From positions 2,418,001-2,482,000 of the forward strand of contig NZ_CP024902.1 in NCBI RefSeq assembly GCF_003330765.1: a stretch of 64,000 nucleotides of DNA, written 5' to 3'. This stretch comes from Burkholderia pyrrocinia. GTDB lineage: Bacteria > Pseudomonadota > Gammaproteobacteria > Burkholderiales > Burkholderiaceae. Each line of letters starts with the position of its first letter. Position 1 is the stretch's first letter. The position numbers were made by a program, and so were the translations under genes. Below the pieces are notes generated by a model that was not told the DNA's origin, did not search any database, and was given only the letters and a program-made list of their open reading frames with translations. This document shows positions 47,862 through 57,605 of this stretch, piece after piece.

Positions 47862-48836
47862 TCAGGCCGACGCCGCGCCGCGCTTCGCGGGGAACAGGCG
47901 CCGGAAGATCCGCACGAACGCGAGGCCGTGCTGCGACCAGAAGCCTTCGCCGTAGGACACGCCCTCGACCTGCTCGCGGATGCCGGTCGGCTCGACCGTG
48001 CGGTTCCACGACGCGGTGCCGAACATCATGTCCCACCACGGGAACAGCACGCCGAAGTTGCAGCCGTACTTCGTGCCTTCGTGACCGTAGCCGACCGCGT
48101 GGTGGCGCCGGTGGAAGATCGGGCTCACGAGCAGGCGCTCGCCGAGCCGGCCGAACGACAGCCGCGCATTCGTGTGCTGGATGCTCTGCATGAAGTTCGT
48201 GAACGCGGTCAGCACGACGAATTGCGACGGCGTCACGCCGATCACGAGCGCGATTGCCGCGAAGAAGCACGACTGGATCGCGTCGTCGAGCAGGTGGTTG
48301 CGGTCGTCGCACCACAGCGACATCTGCCGCTGGCTGTGATGCACCGCGTGCAGCTCCCACCAGATGCCGAACTTGTGCTGCCAGCGGTGATACCAGTAGC
48401 CGGCGAAGTCGAGCACGACGAGGTAGACCGCGAACGCGACGATCGGCTGCGAGGTCACGCCCGGCCACAGATAGTCGAGGTTGACGTTCGCTACGCCGTG
48501 CAGGCGCAGCCATGCCTGGAAGTTGTCGAACACCGGCTGCAGCGCGAAGAAGAAGAACAGCGTGTAGATGCCGAGCTTCGAGATCGCCGTGTAGATCACG
48601 TCGACCCGCACGGCACGGCGGTTCTTCCAGCGTTCGACCGGCAGCAGCGCCTCGAGCGGGCGCAGCAGCGCGAACATCAGCACCATCTGCAATGCGCCGA
48701 TGATCACCCAGTACAGCGCGTCGTAGGTGTCCTCGTCATAGTCCATCAGGTTGAACTTGAAGAGGAGCGGCTGCACGACATCGACGTACAGCCAGGTCTG
48801 GATGTCCGACACGAACGCATCGATCAGGTGCAGCAT
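47862..48836 (-). CDS. Fatty acid hydroxylase / sterol desaturase-family membrane enzyme
   Basis: 324 residues from ATG 48836 (MLHLIDAFVS). Several membrane segments flank a histidine-rich di-iron site: HRWQH (150-154), HAVHH (163-167), His221 and HRRHH (242-246). The family oxidises lipids such as fatty acids, sterols or hopanoids with oxygen. The C-terminal third after the last His box is soluble. It follows the propeller gene by 16 bases on one transcript. Substrate not predictable; hopanoid or ornithine-lipid modification are possibilities only. Confidence 0.82.
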   Translation of the reverse strand: MLHLIDAFVSDIQTWLYVDVVQPLLFKFNLMDYDEDTYDALYWVIIGALQMVLMFALLRPLEALLPVERWKNRRAVRVDVIYTAISKLGIYTLFFFFALQPVFDNFQAWLRLHGVANVNLDYLWPGVTSQPIVAFAVYLVVLDFAGYWYHRWQHKFGIWWELHAVHHSQRQMSLWCDDRNHLLDDAIQSCFFAAIALVIGVTPSQFVVLTAFTNFMQSIQHTNARLSFGRLGERLLVSPIFHRRHHAVGYGHEGTKYGCNFGVLFPWWDMMFGTASWNRTVEPTGIREQVEGVSYGEGFWSQHGLAFVRIFRRLFPAKRGAASA

Positions 48837-48852
48837 CGCTCGCCTCCGCCCG

Positions 48853-49842
48853 TCACGCGCCGTTCGCCGCCTTCCACGGCGCGCGGTCGTAGAAGTAGAT
48901 GCCGTGCGGCGAACGGCCGACGGAGATCGTCTGCACCAGCTTGCGCGACGCCAGGTCGATGATCCCGACCTTCTTCGCAAAGCGGAACGTCACCCACATC
49001 GTCTTCTTGTCGGCGGACAGTTCCATGTCGTCCGGCCCCGGCAGCAGGCCGGTGATATCGCCGACGTTGGTCAGCGTGTTTTCGTCGATGATGCTGATCG
49101 TGTTCGCGACCCGGTTCGTCACCGCGACGTGCGTGCCGTCGGCGAGCGAGCGGAAGTTGTGCGCGCCCTTGCCCGTATAGATTTGCTTGACGACCTTCTG
49201 GTTGCGCCAGTCGACCACCGCGACGTAATCCGCGCCGGTCATCCCGACCAGCAGGTACTTGTCGTCCGGCGTGAGCCACAGGCCGGCCGGCACCTTGCCG
49301 ACCTTCATCTTCCACTTGACCGTCTGCGTCGGCAGGTCGATCGCCGCGAGCTCGCCGGACACCTGCAGCGACACGAGCACCGTCTTGCTGTCCTTCGTGA
49401 ACGCGAGGTGGCTCGGCATGACGGCGAGCGGCACGCGCTTCGCGAGATGCAGGTTCTGGCCGTCGTAGCTGTAGAGGTCGACGCGGTCGAGCCGCAGGCC
49501 GGCCGCCGCGAACCACTTGCGATCGGGCGAGAAGCCGAGCTGGTAGGGATCGTCGATCCCTTCGACGGTGCGCTGCAGCTTGCCCGTCTTCGGATCGAGG
49601 AACATCAGGCTGTTCGAGACCGAATTCGCGACGATCAGCGACGAATTGTCGGGCGTCGCCATCAGGTGGTGCGGTTCCTTGCCGGTCGGCATCGTGCCGA
49701 CGACCTGGCGGGTCTGCTGGTCGATCAGGGAAAGCGTCGCTTCGGCCGAATTGAGGACGATCACGTTATTCGCGTGTGCGGCGGGCGCCAGCACGGCGGC
49801 GGCCAGCACGAGCGTGCGGCCGAGGGAAAGGAAAGTGGGCAT
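48853..49842 (-). CDS. Periplasmic YVTN-type beta-propeller protein
   Basis: 329 residues. The signal peptide is residues 1-24 (cut after AHA). The mature protein is built of repeated blades of about 42 residues, with recurrent HHLMATPDNSSLIVAN, SHLAFTKDSKTVLVS and DMELSADKKTMWVTF units, as in YVTN or PQQ-associated propellers. No catalytic motif. It is first in a two-gene transcript with the desaturase-like enzyme and may bind a ligand or partner for it. Confidence 0.82.
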   Translation of the reverse strand: MPTFLSLGRTLVLAAAVLAPAAHANNVIVLNSAEATLSLIDQQTRQVVGTMPTGKEPHHLMATPDNSSLIVANSVSNSLMFLDPKTGKLQRTVEGIDDPYQLGFSPDRKWFAAAGLRLDRVDLYSYDGQNLHLAKRVPLAVMPSHLAFTKDSKTVLVSLQVSGELAAIDLPTQTVKWKMKVGKVPAGLWLTPDDKYLLVGMTGADYVAVVDWRNQKVVKQIYTGKGAHNFRSLADGTHVAVTNRVANTISIIDENTLTNVGDITGLLPGPDDMELSADKKTMWVTFRFAKKVGIIDLASRKLVQTISVGRSPHGIYFYDRAPWKAANGA

Positions 49843-49883
49843 GAAGACTCACGTCGAGAAACAACCGTCATTGTAAAACGTTC

Positions 49884-49902
49884 AACCGGCCCCGCCGGTT
49901 GA
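49884..49902 (-). terminator. Candidate hrpA terminator
   Basis: CAACCGG and CCGGTTG arms around CCCCG, followed on the minus strand by a short T-rich run. Weak in T content. Confidence 0.5.
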
Positions 49903-50022
49903 CGCAAGCCGGCGTTGCGCCACTTCGACGCACGCCGCGGCGGCCGGACAGGCCGGCTCGGCAAGCGCCACGCGGCCGGCCGGAGCCGGCAGCCGGTGCG
50001 GGCCCGGGAAACCGATGTTGCG

Positions 50023-53000
50023 CTAGCGCTGCATCGACTCCCAGACCTTGTGCAGCCGCTTGACAGAGACCGGCATCGGCGTGCGCAGTTCCTGGGCGAA
50101 CAGCGAAATCCGCAGTTCCTCGAGCAGCCAGCGGAATTCGGCGAGCCGCGGGTCGACAACGCCGCCGCGCTGCGACACCGCACGCTGGTACTGCTGGACG
50201 AGCGGCAGCAGGTCGGCGGACTGCTTCGCGTCGCGCGCCGGATCGGCCTTCAGCTTGTCGATCCGCAGCGCGATGCCCTTCAGGTAGCGCGGGAAGTGCG
50301 CAAGCTGCATGTAAGGCGTGTCGATCACGAAACGCTTGCCGGCCAGCGCGGCGAGCTGCTGCTGCAGATCCGCGTGGGCCTGCGCGAACGGCTTCGCCTG
50401 CGCGAGCTTCTTCACGAGGCCCGCGTATTCGGCCAGGATCTGCCCGACGAGCCGCGCGATTTCCTGCGCAAGCAGGTTCAGGCGGCTGCGGCCCTCGTCG
50501 CGGCGCGCGTGGAAGCTCGCGTCGTCGTCGGGCAGCGGGTCCTGCAGGCACGCGCGGTCGAGCGCCGTGTCGATCAGCTGGTCGCGCAGCTCGTCCTGCG
50601 TGCCGAGCGACATGTACTGCATCGCCATCTCGCGCAGGCCCGGCAGGTTCTTCTCGAGAAACTTGATCGGCTCCTTCAGCTGCAGCGCGAACAGCCGCCG
50701 CAAGCCGGCCCGGTGGATGCGCGCGGCCTCCTCCGGCGAATCGAACACCTCGACGTCGCAATGCGTGGCGCGGTCGACCAGCGCCGGGTAGCCGTACAGC
50801 GTCTGGCCGCGCCGGCGGATCTCCAGCAGCTCGGGAAGCTTGCCGAAATTCCACGTCGTCAGGTTCTCGTACAGCGCCGTCGCGCCGGTTTCCGCCGGGG
50901 CGGCTGTCTGCGGCGCCGCGCCCTTGCCGGCCTTCCCGCCGCGGCCGGCGGCACCGGCCGTGGCGGCAGCCGCCGGCGCCTGGCCGGCGGCCTGACCGGC
51001 CTCGGCACCGCCGCCGGTCGCGATCGTCGACGCCGCCGCGATCTTCTGGAACTGCTGCTGCGCCTGCGCACCCAGCTCCTGGCGAAGCTGCGCGAGATTG
51101 CGCCCCATCGCGAGCTGGCGGCCGTGCTCGTCGATCACCTTGAAGTTCATGAACAGGTGCGCGGGCAGCGTCTCGAGCTTGAAGTCGGCCGTCTTCATCG
51201 CGACCTGCGTCTCGCCGCGCACGTCGGCGATCAGCGCCTCGACCAGCCCGCCCGCGCCGAAGCGCTCGCGGCCCATCCGCTCGACGAAGCCGGCCGCGTA
51301 CTCGGGCAGCGGCACGCAGTGCCGGCGCAGCTTCTGCGGCAGCGACTTCAGCAACAGCTGCACCTTTTCCTTCAGCATCCCCGGCACCAGCCACTCGCAG
51401 CGGCGCGCGTCGACCTGGTTCAGCGCGTAGAGCGGCACCGCGAGCGTCACGCCGTCGCGCGGCGCGCCGGGCTCGAAGTGGTAGGTCAGCGCCATCTCGA
51501 CGCCCGCCATCGTCGCGCGCTTCGGGAACAGCTCGGTCGTCACGCCGGCCGCCTCGTGGCGCATCAGGTCGTCGCGCGACAGGTACAGCAGGCGCAGCTT
51601 GTCCGCCGGCTGGCCGCTCTTCTTCACCTCGTCGCGGTACCAGCGCTCGAACGCGACGCCCGTATGGATGCCGTCGGGGAGCGCTTGGTCGTAAAACCCG
51701 TAAATCAGTTCGTCGTCGACCAGCACGTCCTGCCGGCGCGACTTGTGCTCGAGCTGCTCGATGTCGGCCAGCAGCTTGCGGTTGTGCGCGAAGAACGCGA
51801 GCTTCGTGTCGAATTCGCCTTCCACGAGCGCGCCGCGGATGAAGAGTTCGCGCGCCCGCGCCGGATCCTGTGCGCCGAACGCGACACGCCGGCGGTGGTA
51901 GATCGGCAGCCCGTACAGCGTCGCGCGCTCGAACGCGCTGACCTGCGCCGGGCGCTTTTCCCAGTGCGGCTCCGACAGCGATTTCTTCAGCAGGTGCGCG
52001 CCGATCTTCTCGACCCATTCGGGCTCGATCTTCGCGAGGCAGCGCGCATACAGCCGGCTCGTCTCGACAAGCTCGGCCGCCATCACCCAGCGGCCGGCCT
52101 TCTTCGCGAGCGCGGAGCCCGGCCACAGGTAGAACTTGATCCCGCGCGCGCCGAGGTAGTGCGGATCGTCCTCGGCCTTCATTCCGAGGTTGCCGAGCAG
52201 ACCCGTCAACAGGGCCAGATGCACCTGTTCGTAGGTCGCCTCGGTTTCGTTGAGTCGCCAGCCGTGCTCGCGCACGACGGTCAGCAACTGCGAATGGACG
52301 TCGCGCCACTCGCGCAGCCGCAGGTGCGACAGGAAGTTCTGCCGGCACGCGTCGATCAGTTGGCGATTCGACTTCTTGTGCGCGACCGCCTCCTCGAACC
52401 ACGCCCAGATCTTCAGCCACTGCAGGAATTCGGAACGCTCGTCGGCGAACCGGCGATGTGCCTGGTCGGCCTGCTCCTGCGCCTCGATCGGCCGGTCGCG
52501 CGGGTCCTGCACGGACAGCGCGCTCGCGATGATCAGCACCTCGCGCAGCGACTGCTGGTCGCGCGCGGCGAGAATCATCCGGCCGACGCGCGGGTCGAGC
52601 GGCAGCCGCGCGAGTTCGCGGCCGAGCGGCGTCAGCGCGTTGTCGTCGTCGACCGCGCCGAGTTCGTTGAGCAACTGGTAGCCGTCCGCGATCGCGCGGC
52701 CGGGCGGCGGCTCGAGGAACGGAAACGTTTCGATCGCCGTCAGGTGCAGCGACTTCATCCGCAGGATCACCGACGCGAGCGACGAGCGCAGGATTTCCGG
52801 ATCGGTGAAGCGCACGCGCGCCTGGTAGTCGCTTTCCTCGTACAAACGGATGCAGATGCCGTCGGCCACGCGGCCGCAGCGGCCCGCGCGCTGGTTCGCC
52901 GCCGCCTGCGAGATCGACTCGACCTGCAGCTGCTCGACCTTGTTCCGGTACGAATAGCGCTTCACGCGCGCGAGACCGGTATCGACGACGTAGCGGATGC

Positions 53001-54222
53001 CCGGCACCGTCAGCGAAGTCTCGGCCACGTTGGTCGCGAGCACGATCCGGCGCGCGTTCGACGCCTTGAACACCTTGTCCTGGTCGGCCGCCGACAGCCG
53101 CGCGAACAGCGGCAGGATCTCGGTGTGCGGCGGATGGTGCTTGCGCAGCGCCTCGGCCGCCTCGCGGATCTCGCGCTCGCCGGGCAGGAACACCAGCACG
53201 TCGCCCGAGCCCTCACGGCACAGCTCGTCGACCGCGTCGACGATCGCGTCCATCAGGTCGCGCTCGGCTTCGCGCGCGGTCTTCACACGATCGCGGCCCG
53301 CCGTACCTTCGGCGTTTTTCACGGCCGGGCGATCCTCGGCCACCGGGCGGTAGCGCATCTCGACCGGATACAGCCGCCCGCTCACCTCGATCACGGGCGC
53401 CGGGCGCTCGTCGGTGCCGAAATGGCGCGCGAAGCGATCGGCGTCGATCGTCGCGGACGTGACGATCAGCTTCAGGTCCGGCCGCCTCGGCAGGATTTCC
53501 TTCAGGTAGCCGAGCAGGAAGTCGATGTTCAGGCTGCGCTCGTGCGCCTCGTCGATGATCAGCGTGTCGTACGCCTTCAGCAGCGGGTCGGTCTGCGTCT
53601 CGGCGAGCAGGATGCCGTCCGTCATCAGCTTCACGGACGCACCCGGCGCGAGATTGTCGGTAAAGCGCACCTTGTAGCCGACCACCTCGCCGAACGGCGT
53701 GCCGAGCTCCTCGGCGATCCGGCGGCCGGTCGACGACGCGGCCAGGCGGCGCGGCTGCGTGTGGCCGATCAGGCCCGTGCCGCCGGCGCCGAGGCCGCGG
53801 CCGAGATCGAGACAAATCTTCGGCAGCTGCGTGGTCTTGCCCGAGCCGGTTTCACCACAGACGATGACAACCTGGTGACCGGCGATCGCGCGCGCGATTT
53901 CGTCGCGCCTGCCCGACACGGGCAGGCTTTCGGGGTAGGTGATCGGCGGGACGGGATTCGGCGGAACCGCGGCGCGCGGCAGACGCTCGCGGCGCGGTGT
54001 GCGCGCCTCCGCTGCATGGGGCGCGTCCACCGTGGCCGGCTGGCGCGCATCGCCTCGCCGTTCGTCGCCGCGCGGCCCGCGCGGCGGCTGGCCGGCCGGC
54101 TTTTCCTGCTGCTGGCGCGGCGGCTGGCCCTGCTGCTGGCGCGCATCGGCCGCACCCTCCGGGTGCCGGGCCAACGGCGCTTTGGCCCGCGTCGGCGCGG
54201 GACTTTTAGGTACATTCGACAT
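50023..54222 (-). CDS. hrpA: ATP-dependent RNA helicase HrpA (DEAH box)
   Basis: 1399 residues, long for HrpA (E. coli 1300). The N-terminal 95 residues are Pro/Gln/Arg-rich and probably disordered. The helicase core has Walker A GETGSGKT (123-130), DEAH in IIDEAHERSLN, SATIDADRF, and QRAGRCGR motif VI. A winged-helix/OB part and a large C-terminal domain follow, interrupted by a Gly/Ala-rich insert near residues 1050-1110. It rescues stalled or collided ribosomes in E. coli. Its start lies 23 bases from argA, divergently. Confidence 0.93.
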   Translation of the reverse strand: MSNVPKSPAPTRAKAPLARHPEGAADARQQQGQPPRQQQEKPAGQPPRGPRGDERRGDARQPATVDAPHAAEARTPRRERLPRAAVPPNPVPPITYPESLPVSGRRDEIARAIAGHQVVIVCGETGSGKTTQLPKICLDLGRGLGAGGTGLIGHTQPRRLAASSTGRRIAEELGTPFGEVVGYKVRFTDNLAPGASVKLMTDGILLAETQTDPLLKAYDTLIIDEAHERSLNIDFLLGYLKEILPRRPDLKLIVTSATIDADRFARHFGTDERPAPVIEVSGRLYPVEMRYRPVAEDRPAVKNAEGTAGRDRVKTAREAERDLMDAIVDAVDELCREGSGDVLVFLPGEREIREAAEALRKHHPPHTEILPLFARLSAADQDKVFKASNARRIVLATNVAETSLTVPGIRYVVDTGLARVKRYSYRNKVEQLQVESISQAAANQRAGRCGRVADGICIRLYEESDYQARVRFTDPEILRSSLASVILRMKSLHLTAIETFPFLEPPPGRAIADGYQLLNELGAVDDDNALTPLGRELARLPLDPRVGRMILAARDQQSLREVLIIASALSVQDPRDRPIEAQEQADQAHRRFADERSEFLQWLKIWAWFEEAVAHKKSNRQLIDACRQNFLSHLRLREWRDVHSQLLTVVREHGWRLNETEATYEQVHLALLTGLLGNLGMKAEDDPHYLGARGIKFYLWPGSALAKKAGRWVMAAELVETSRLYARCLAKIEPEWVEKIGAHLLKKSLSEPHWEKRPAQVSAFERATLYGLPIYHRRRVAFGAQDPARARELFIRGALVEGEFDTKLAFFAHNRKLLADIEQLEHKSRRQDVLVDDELIYGFYDQALPDGIHTGVAFERWYRDEVKKSGQPADKLRLLYLSRDDLMRHEAAGVTTELFPKRATMAGVEMALTYHFEPGAPRDGVTLAVPLYALNQVDARRCEWLVPGMLKEKVQLLLKSLPQKLRRHCVPLPEYAAGFVERMGRERFGAGGLVEALIADVRGETQVAMKTADFKLETLPAHLFMNFKVIDEHGRQLAMGRNLAQLRQELGAQAQQQFQKIAAASTIATGGGAEAGQAAGQAPAAAATAGAAGRGGKAGKGAAPQTAAPAETGATALYENLTTWNFGKLPELLEIRRRGQTLYGYPALVDRATHCDVEVFDSPEEAARIHRAGLRRLFALQLKEPIKFLEKNLPGLREMAMQYMSLGTQDELRDQLIDTALDRACLQDPLPDDDASFHARRDEGRSRLNLLAQEIARLVGQILAEYAGLVKKLAQAKPFAQAHADLQQQLAALAGKRFVIDTPYMQLAHFPRYLKGIALRIDKLKADPARDAKQSADLLPLVQQYQRAVSQRGGVVDPRLAEFRWLLEELRISLFAQELRTPMPVSVKRLHKVWESMQR

Positions 54223-54230
54223 GGGGGCGC

Positions 54231-54238
54231 ATTATAAT
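54231..54238. promoter_or_regulatory. Palindromic -10 shared by hrpA and argA
   Basis: ATTATAAT is its own reverse complement and gives TATAAT on both strands, seven bases from the argA ATG and eight bases from the hrpA ATG. Either transcript would have almost no leader. No good -35 is seen on either side. Confidence 0.5.
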
Positions 54239-54245
54239 CCCGCCC

Positions 54246-55625
54246 ATGAATTCCCAAACCGACCTCCCCCCCGCCCAGACCGGTGCCGCGACGACGCCGG
54301 CCGCCGACGATTCGGCCGCCAGCCACGCGCAGTTCGTCGACTGGATGCGCTCCGTCGCGCCCTATATCCACAAGTTCCGCAACAGCACGTTCGTCGTGGG
54401 GTTCGGCGGCGAGGTGGTGCAGCAGGGGCTGCTGAACGCGCTTGTGTCCGACATCGCGCTGCTGCAGGCGATGGGCATCCAGATCGTGCTCGTGCACGGC
54501 TCGCGCCCGCAGGTCGAGGAGCAGTTGAGCCTGCACGGTGTCGAATCCGAATTTTCGCACGGCCTGCGCATCACCGATGCGCGCGCGCTCGAATCCGCGA
54601 AGGAGGCGGCCGGCGAAGTGCGCCTCGACATCGAGGCCGCGATCAGCCAGGGCCTGCCGAACTCGCCGATGGCGCACGCGCACATCAGCGTCGTGTCGGG
54701 CAACTTCGTGACCGCGCGGCCGGTGGGGATTCTCGACGGGGTCGATTTCGCGCATACGGGCATCGTGCGCAAGATCGACGCCGAGTCGATCCGCCATTCG
54801 CTCGCGAGCCGCAAGCTCGTGCTGCTGTCGCCGCTCGGCTTCTCGCCGACCGGCGAGGCGTTCAACCTGTCGATGGAAGACGTCGCGTCGGCCGCCGCGA
54901 TCGCGTTGCGCGCCGACAAGATCGTGTTCCTGACCGACGGGCCCGGCATCGTCGACGACCAGGGCGACCTGATCCGCGAAATGTCGCTCGACTCGGCCGC
55001 CGACCTGCTCGATTCCGGCGACCTGCAGGGCGACGACGCGTTCTTCCTGAAGCACGCGATCCGCGCGTGCCGCGGCGGCGTGACCCGCGCGCACCTGATC
55101 CCGCAATCGCTCGACGGCAGCATGCTGCTCGAACTGTTCCTGCACGACGGTGTCGGCACGATGATCTCGTACGAGAATCTCGAAAGCCTGCGCGAGGCGA
55201 CGCCGGACGACGTCGGCGGCATCCTGTCGCTGATCGAGCCGCTCGAGACCGACGGCACGCTGGTGCGGCGCGGCCGCCACCAGATCGAACGCGACATCGA
55301 TCATTTCTCGGTGATCGAGCACGATGGCGTGCTGTTCGGCTGCGCGGCGCTCTATCCGTATCCGCTGGAGAAGATCGGCGAGATGGCGTGCCTGACCGTC
55401 GCGCCGGAAGCGCAGGGCTCGGGCGACGGCGAACGCCTGCTCAAGCGCGTCGAGCAGCGCGCGCGGGCGCGCGGCCTCACGCACATCTTCGTGCTGACGA
55501 CGCGCACCGAGCACTGGTTCCTCAAGCGCGGCTTCGTCAAGGTCAGCGTCGACGACCTGCCGGAAGACCGCCGCAAACTCTATAACTGGCAGCGCAAGTC
55601 GCTCGTGCTGATGAAGCAGCTCTGA
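54246..55625 (+). CDS. argA: N-acetylglutamate synthase ArgA (kinase-like plus GNAT)
   Basis: 459 residues. First enzyme of arginine synthesis. An N-terminal amino-acid-kinase-like domain (about 40-300) carries the arginine-inhibition site ([21 protein letters not shown]), followed by a GNAT acetyltransferase domain (about 315-459; [35 protein letters not shown]). Residues 1-35 form a polar extension relative to E. coli; a shorter start at a later Met is possible, but the first ATG has the correct frame. Confidence 0.93.
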   Translation: MNSQTDLPPAQTGAATTPAADDSAASHAQFVDWMRSVAPYIHKFRNSTFVVGFGGEVVQQGLLNALVSDIALLQAMGIQIVLVHGSRPQVEEQLSLHGVESEFSHGLRITDARALESAKEAAGEVRLDIEAAISQGLPNSPMAHAHISVVSGNFVTARPVGILDGVDFAHTGIVRKIDAESIRHSLASRKLVLLSPLGFSPTGEAFNLSMEDVASAAAIALRADKIVFLTDGPGIVDDQGDLIREMSLDSAADLLDSGDLQGDDAFFLKHAIRACRGGVTRAHLIPQSLDGSMLLELFLHDGVGTMISYENLESLREATPDDVGGILSLIEPLETDGTLVRRGRHQIERDIDHFSVIEHDGVLFGCAALYPYPLEKIGEMACLTVAPEAQGSGDGERLLKRVEQRARARGLTHIFVLTTRTEHWFLKRGFVKVSVDDLPEDRRKLYNWQRKSLVLMKQL

Positions 55626-55675
55626 GCGCAGGCACGACTGCCCTCCCCCCAGTTCGATTACAGGAGAAGTACACG

Positions 55676-55954
55676 ATGGCTCGAATGATTCAATGCGCGA
55701 AGCTCGGCAAGGAAGCCGAAGGCCTCGATTTCCCGCCGCTGCCGGGCGAACTCGGCAAGCGCATTTACGAGAGCGTCTCGAAAGAAGCGTGGCAGGGCTG
55801 GCTCAAGCAGCAGACGATGCTGATCAACGAAAACCGCCTGAACATGGCCGACCCGCGCGCGCGCCAGTACCTGTTGAAGCAGACCGAGAAGTACTTCTTC
55901 GGCGACGGCGCGGACCAGGCGTCCGGCTACGTGCCGCCGACGGAAGGCTCATGA
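55676..55954 (+). CDS. yggX: Fe(2+)-trafficking / oxidative-damage protection protein YggX
   Basis: 92 residues with ribosome site AGGAGAAG. The family protects Fe-S enzymes from oxidants and has a conserved Cys7 near the N-terminus ([13 protein letters not shown]). The short helical rest ([19 protein letters not shown]) is typical. It follows argA by 50 bases and ends before a strong terminator, so it may share the argA transcript. Confidence 0.94.
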   Translation: MARMIQCAKLGKEAEGLDFPPLPGELGKRIYESVSKEAWQGWLKQQTMLINENRLNMADPRARQYLLKQTEKYFFGDGADQASGYVPPTEGS

Positions 55955-55997
55955 CGTGATGCGTGCGGCCGGCAACCTGCCGGCCCCGTGATCCAGA

Positions 55998-56032
55998 GAA
56001 AACGGCACCGTGTATCGCACGGTGCCGTTTTC
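55998..56032. terminator. Terminator between yggX and the MHS transporter gene
   Basis: A 15-base perfect stem (55998-56012 with 56018-56032), followed by T-rich sequence. It serves yggX and, on the other strand, the transporter gene ending at 56105. Confidence 0.85.
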
Positions 56033-56104
56033 TTTTGGGGAGGTGCGACCGGTGCGATCCGGCCGCACCTATGGCGGCGCCCGCGCTGGCGGCGGCCGCA
56101 CCGC

Positions 56105-57517
56105 TCAACCGGCCGGTTTCAGCGCGCCATCGTCGCCCGGCGGCTCCGCCCCGCCGGCGGCGTTTTCAGCACTTCCGCCTTCGGCAGCCCATTCGGCCGC
56201 GTCGCTGCGCTCGGCCGTCGACAGTTCGTCCGCGCGATACCCGGTGCGATTCAGCAGCGCCACCATGCAGACGAGCGACACGAACGCATAAAGCCCCGAC
56301 GCGATCGCGACGCCGACGATGCTGCCGGTCGCGTTGAGGATCGCCTGCGCGAGCACGGGCGTGCCGCCGCCGACCACGAGCGCGCTCAGTTGATACGCGA
56401 GCGACAGGCCCGTGTAGCGGATGTTCGCCGGAAACACGCGGGCGAGCACGCCGCCGACCGCGCCGTAGAACAAGGCCGACGGGATCGTCGAGATGCACAT
56501 GCCCGCGACAGCCACCCAGTACGAACGCGTCGCGAGCGCATGGAACATCACGGGCATCAGCACGATTTCCGGGATCAGGATCCAGCACATCGCGCGGCGC
56601 ATGTCGACCTTCGACACGAACCATGCGCCGACCGGCTGCATCAGGAACTGCACGACGAGCGAGATCGACAGGATACCGAGGAACGTGCCCTGCGCGTAGC
56701 CGAGCTCCTTCGTCGCCCACGACAGCGCGAACGTGCTGCGGAAGTACGTGACGTTGATCACCGGCAGCGTGCCGGCCGCGAGCAGCACGACCACCCAGTG
56801 GTCGCGCACGACCTCGCGCAGCGGCAGCTTCACCGTGCGCTTGCGCGCGAGCACACGCTGCATGTCGGCCGACTCCTCGAGCTTCAGCCGGATCACCATG
56901 CCGATGATCACGAGCACGGCCGACAGCAGGAACGGAATGCGCCAGCCCCACATCAGGAAGGACGGCGTCGGCAGCGCGCTCAGCGCGAAAAACGCGGCCG
57001 TCGCGAGCAGGTTGCCGGTGGGCGAGCCCTGCTGTGCGAACGCCGCGTACAGGATGCTGCGATGCTTCGGCGCGTTCTCGCTCGCGATCAGCACCGCGCC
57101 GCCCCACTCGCCGCCGACCGCGATGCCCTGCAGCACGCGCAGCACGACGAGGCCGACCGGTGCCCATACGCCGATCTGCGCGTAGCCGGGCAGCAGGCCG
57201 ATGCCGGTCGTCGCGAGGCCCATCATCACCAGCGTGATCACGAGCGCGGTCTTGCGGCCGACGCGATCGCCGAGATGGCCGAACACGATCCCGCCGAGCG
57301 GCCGCGCGGCGAAGCCGGCCCAGAACGTGACGAACGCGAGCAGCGTCGCGACGCCGGGATCCATCGTGCTCGAAAAGAACACCTTGCCGAACACGAGCGC
57401 CGCGGCCGTGCCGTAGATGTAGAAGTCGTACCACTCGATCGTGGTGCCGACGAACGCCGCGAAAGCGGCGCGGCCGGGCCGCGGCTGCGCGGCGGGCGGG
57501 GATTGCGGACGGCTCAT
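56105..57517 (-). CDS. MHS-family (MFS) metabolite:H+ symporter
   Basis: 470 residues from ATG 57517, chosen for its GGAGACA ribosome site. Twelve membrane segments are expected. The MFS loop motif FGHLGDRVGRK follows segment 2, and FVGTTIEWYDFYIYGTAAAL is the MHS start. The family (ProP, ShiA, KgtP, CitH) moves organic acids or osmolytes with protons. Last in a three-gene transcript with an acyl-CoA dehydrogenase and a CoA-transferase, so an organic acid catabolised as a CoA ester is the likely cargo. Confidence 0.88.
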   Translation of the reverse strand: MSRPQSPPAAQPRPGRAAFAAFVGTTIEWYDFYIYGTAAALVFGKVFFSSTMDPGVATLLAFVTFWAGFAARPLGGIVFGHLGDRVGRKTALVITLVMMGLATTGIGLLPGYAQIGVWAPVGLVVLRVLQGIAVGGEWGGAVLIASENAPKHRSILYAAFAQQGSPTGNLLATAAFFALSALPTPSFLMWGWRIPFLLSAVLVIIGMVIRLKLEESADMQRVLARKRTVKLPLREVVRDHWVVVLLAAGTLPVINVTYFRSTFALSWATKELGYAQGTFLGILSISLVVQFLMQPVGAWFVSKVDMRRAMCWILIPEIVLMPVMFHALATRSYWVAVAGMCISTIPSALFYGAVGGVLARVFPANIRYTGLSLAYQLSALVVGGGTPVLAQAILNATGSIVGVAIASGLYAFVSLVCMVALLNRTGYRADELSTAERSDAAEWAAEGGSAENAAGGAEPPGDDGALKPAG

Positions 57518-57605
57518 CGATGTCTCCATGTTGGTGATCGGTGGCGCGACTGTCGCGCGCCTTTCCCGGGTGGCCGGCATTGCACCGCCGGCCGGCGGCG
57601 TCGTG

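Noticed and set aside
49915..54237. 1440-codon open frame antisense to hrpA
   Set aside because: A shadow of hrpA, with very high Arg and His content, no domain and no ribosome site.
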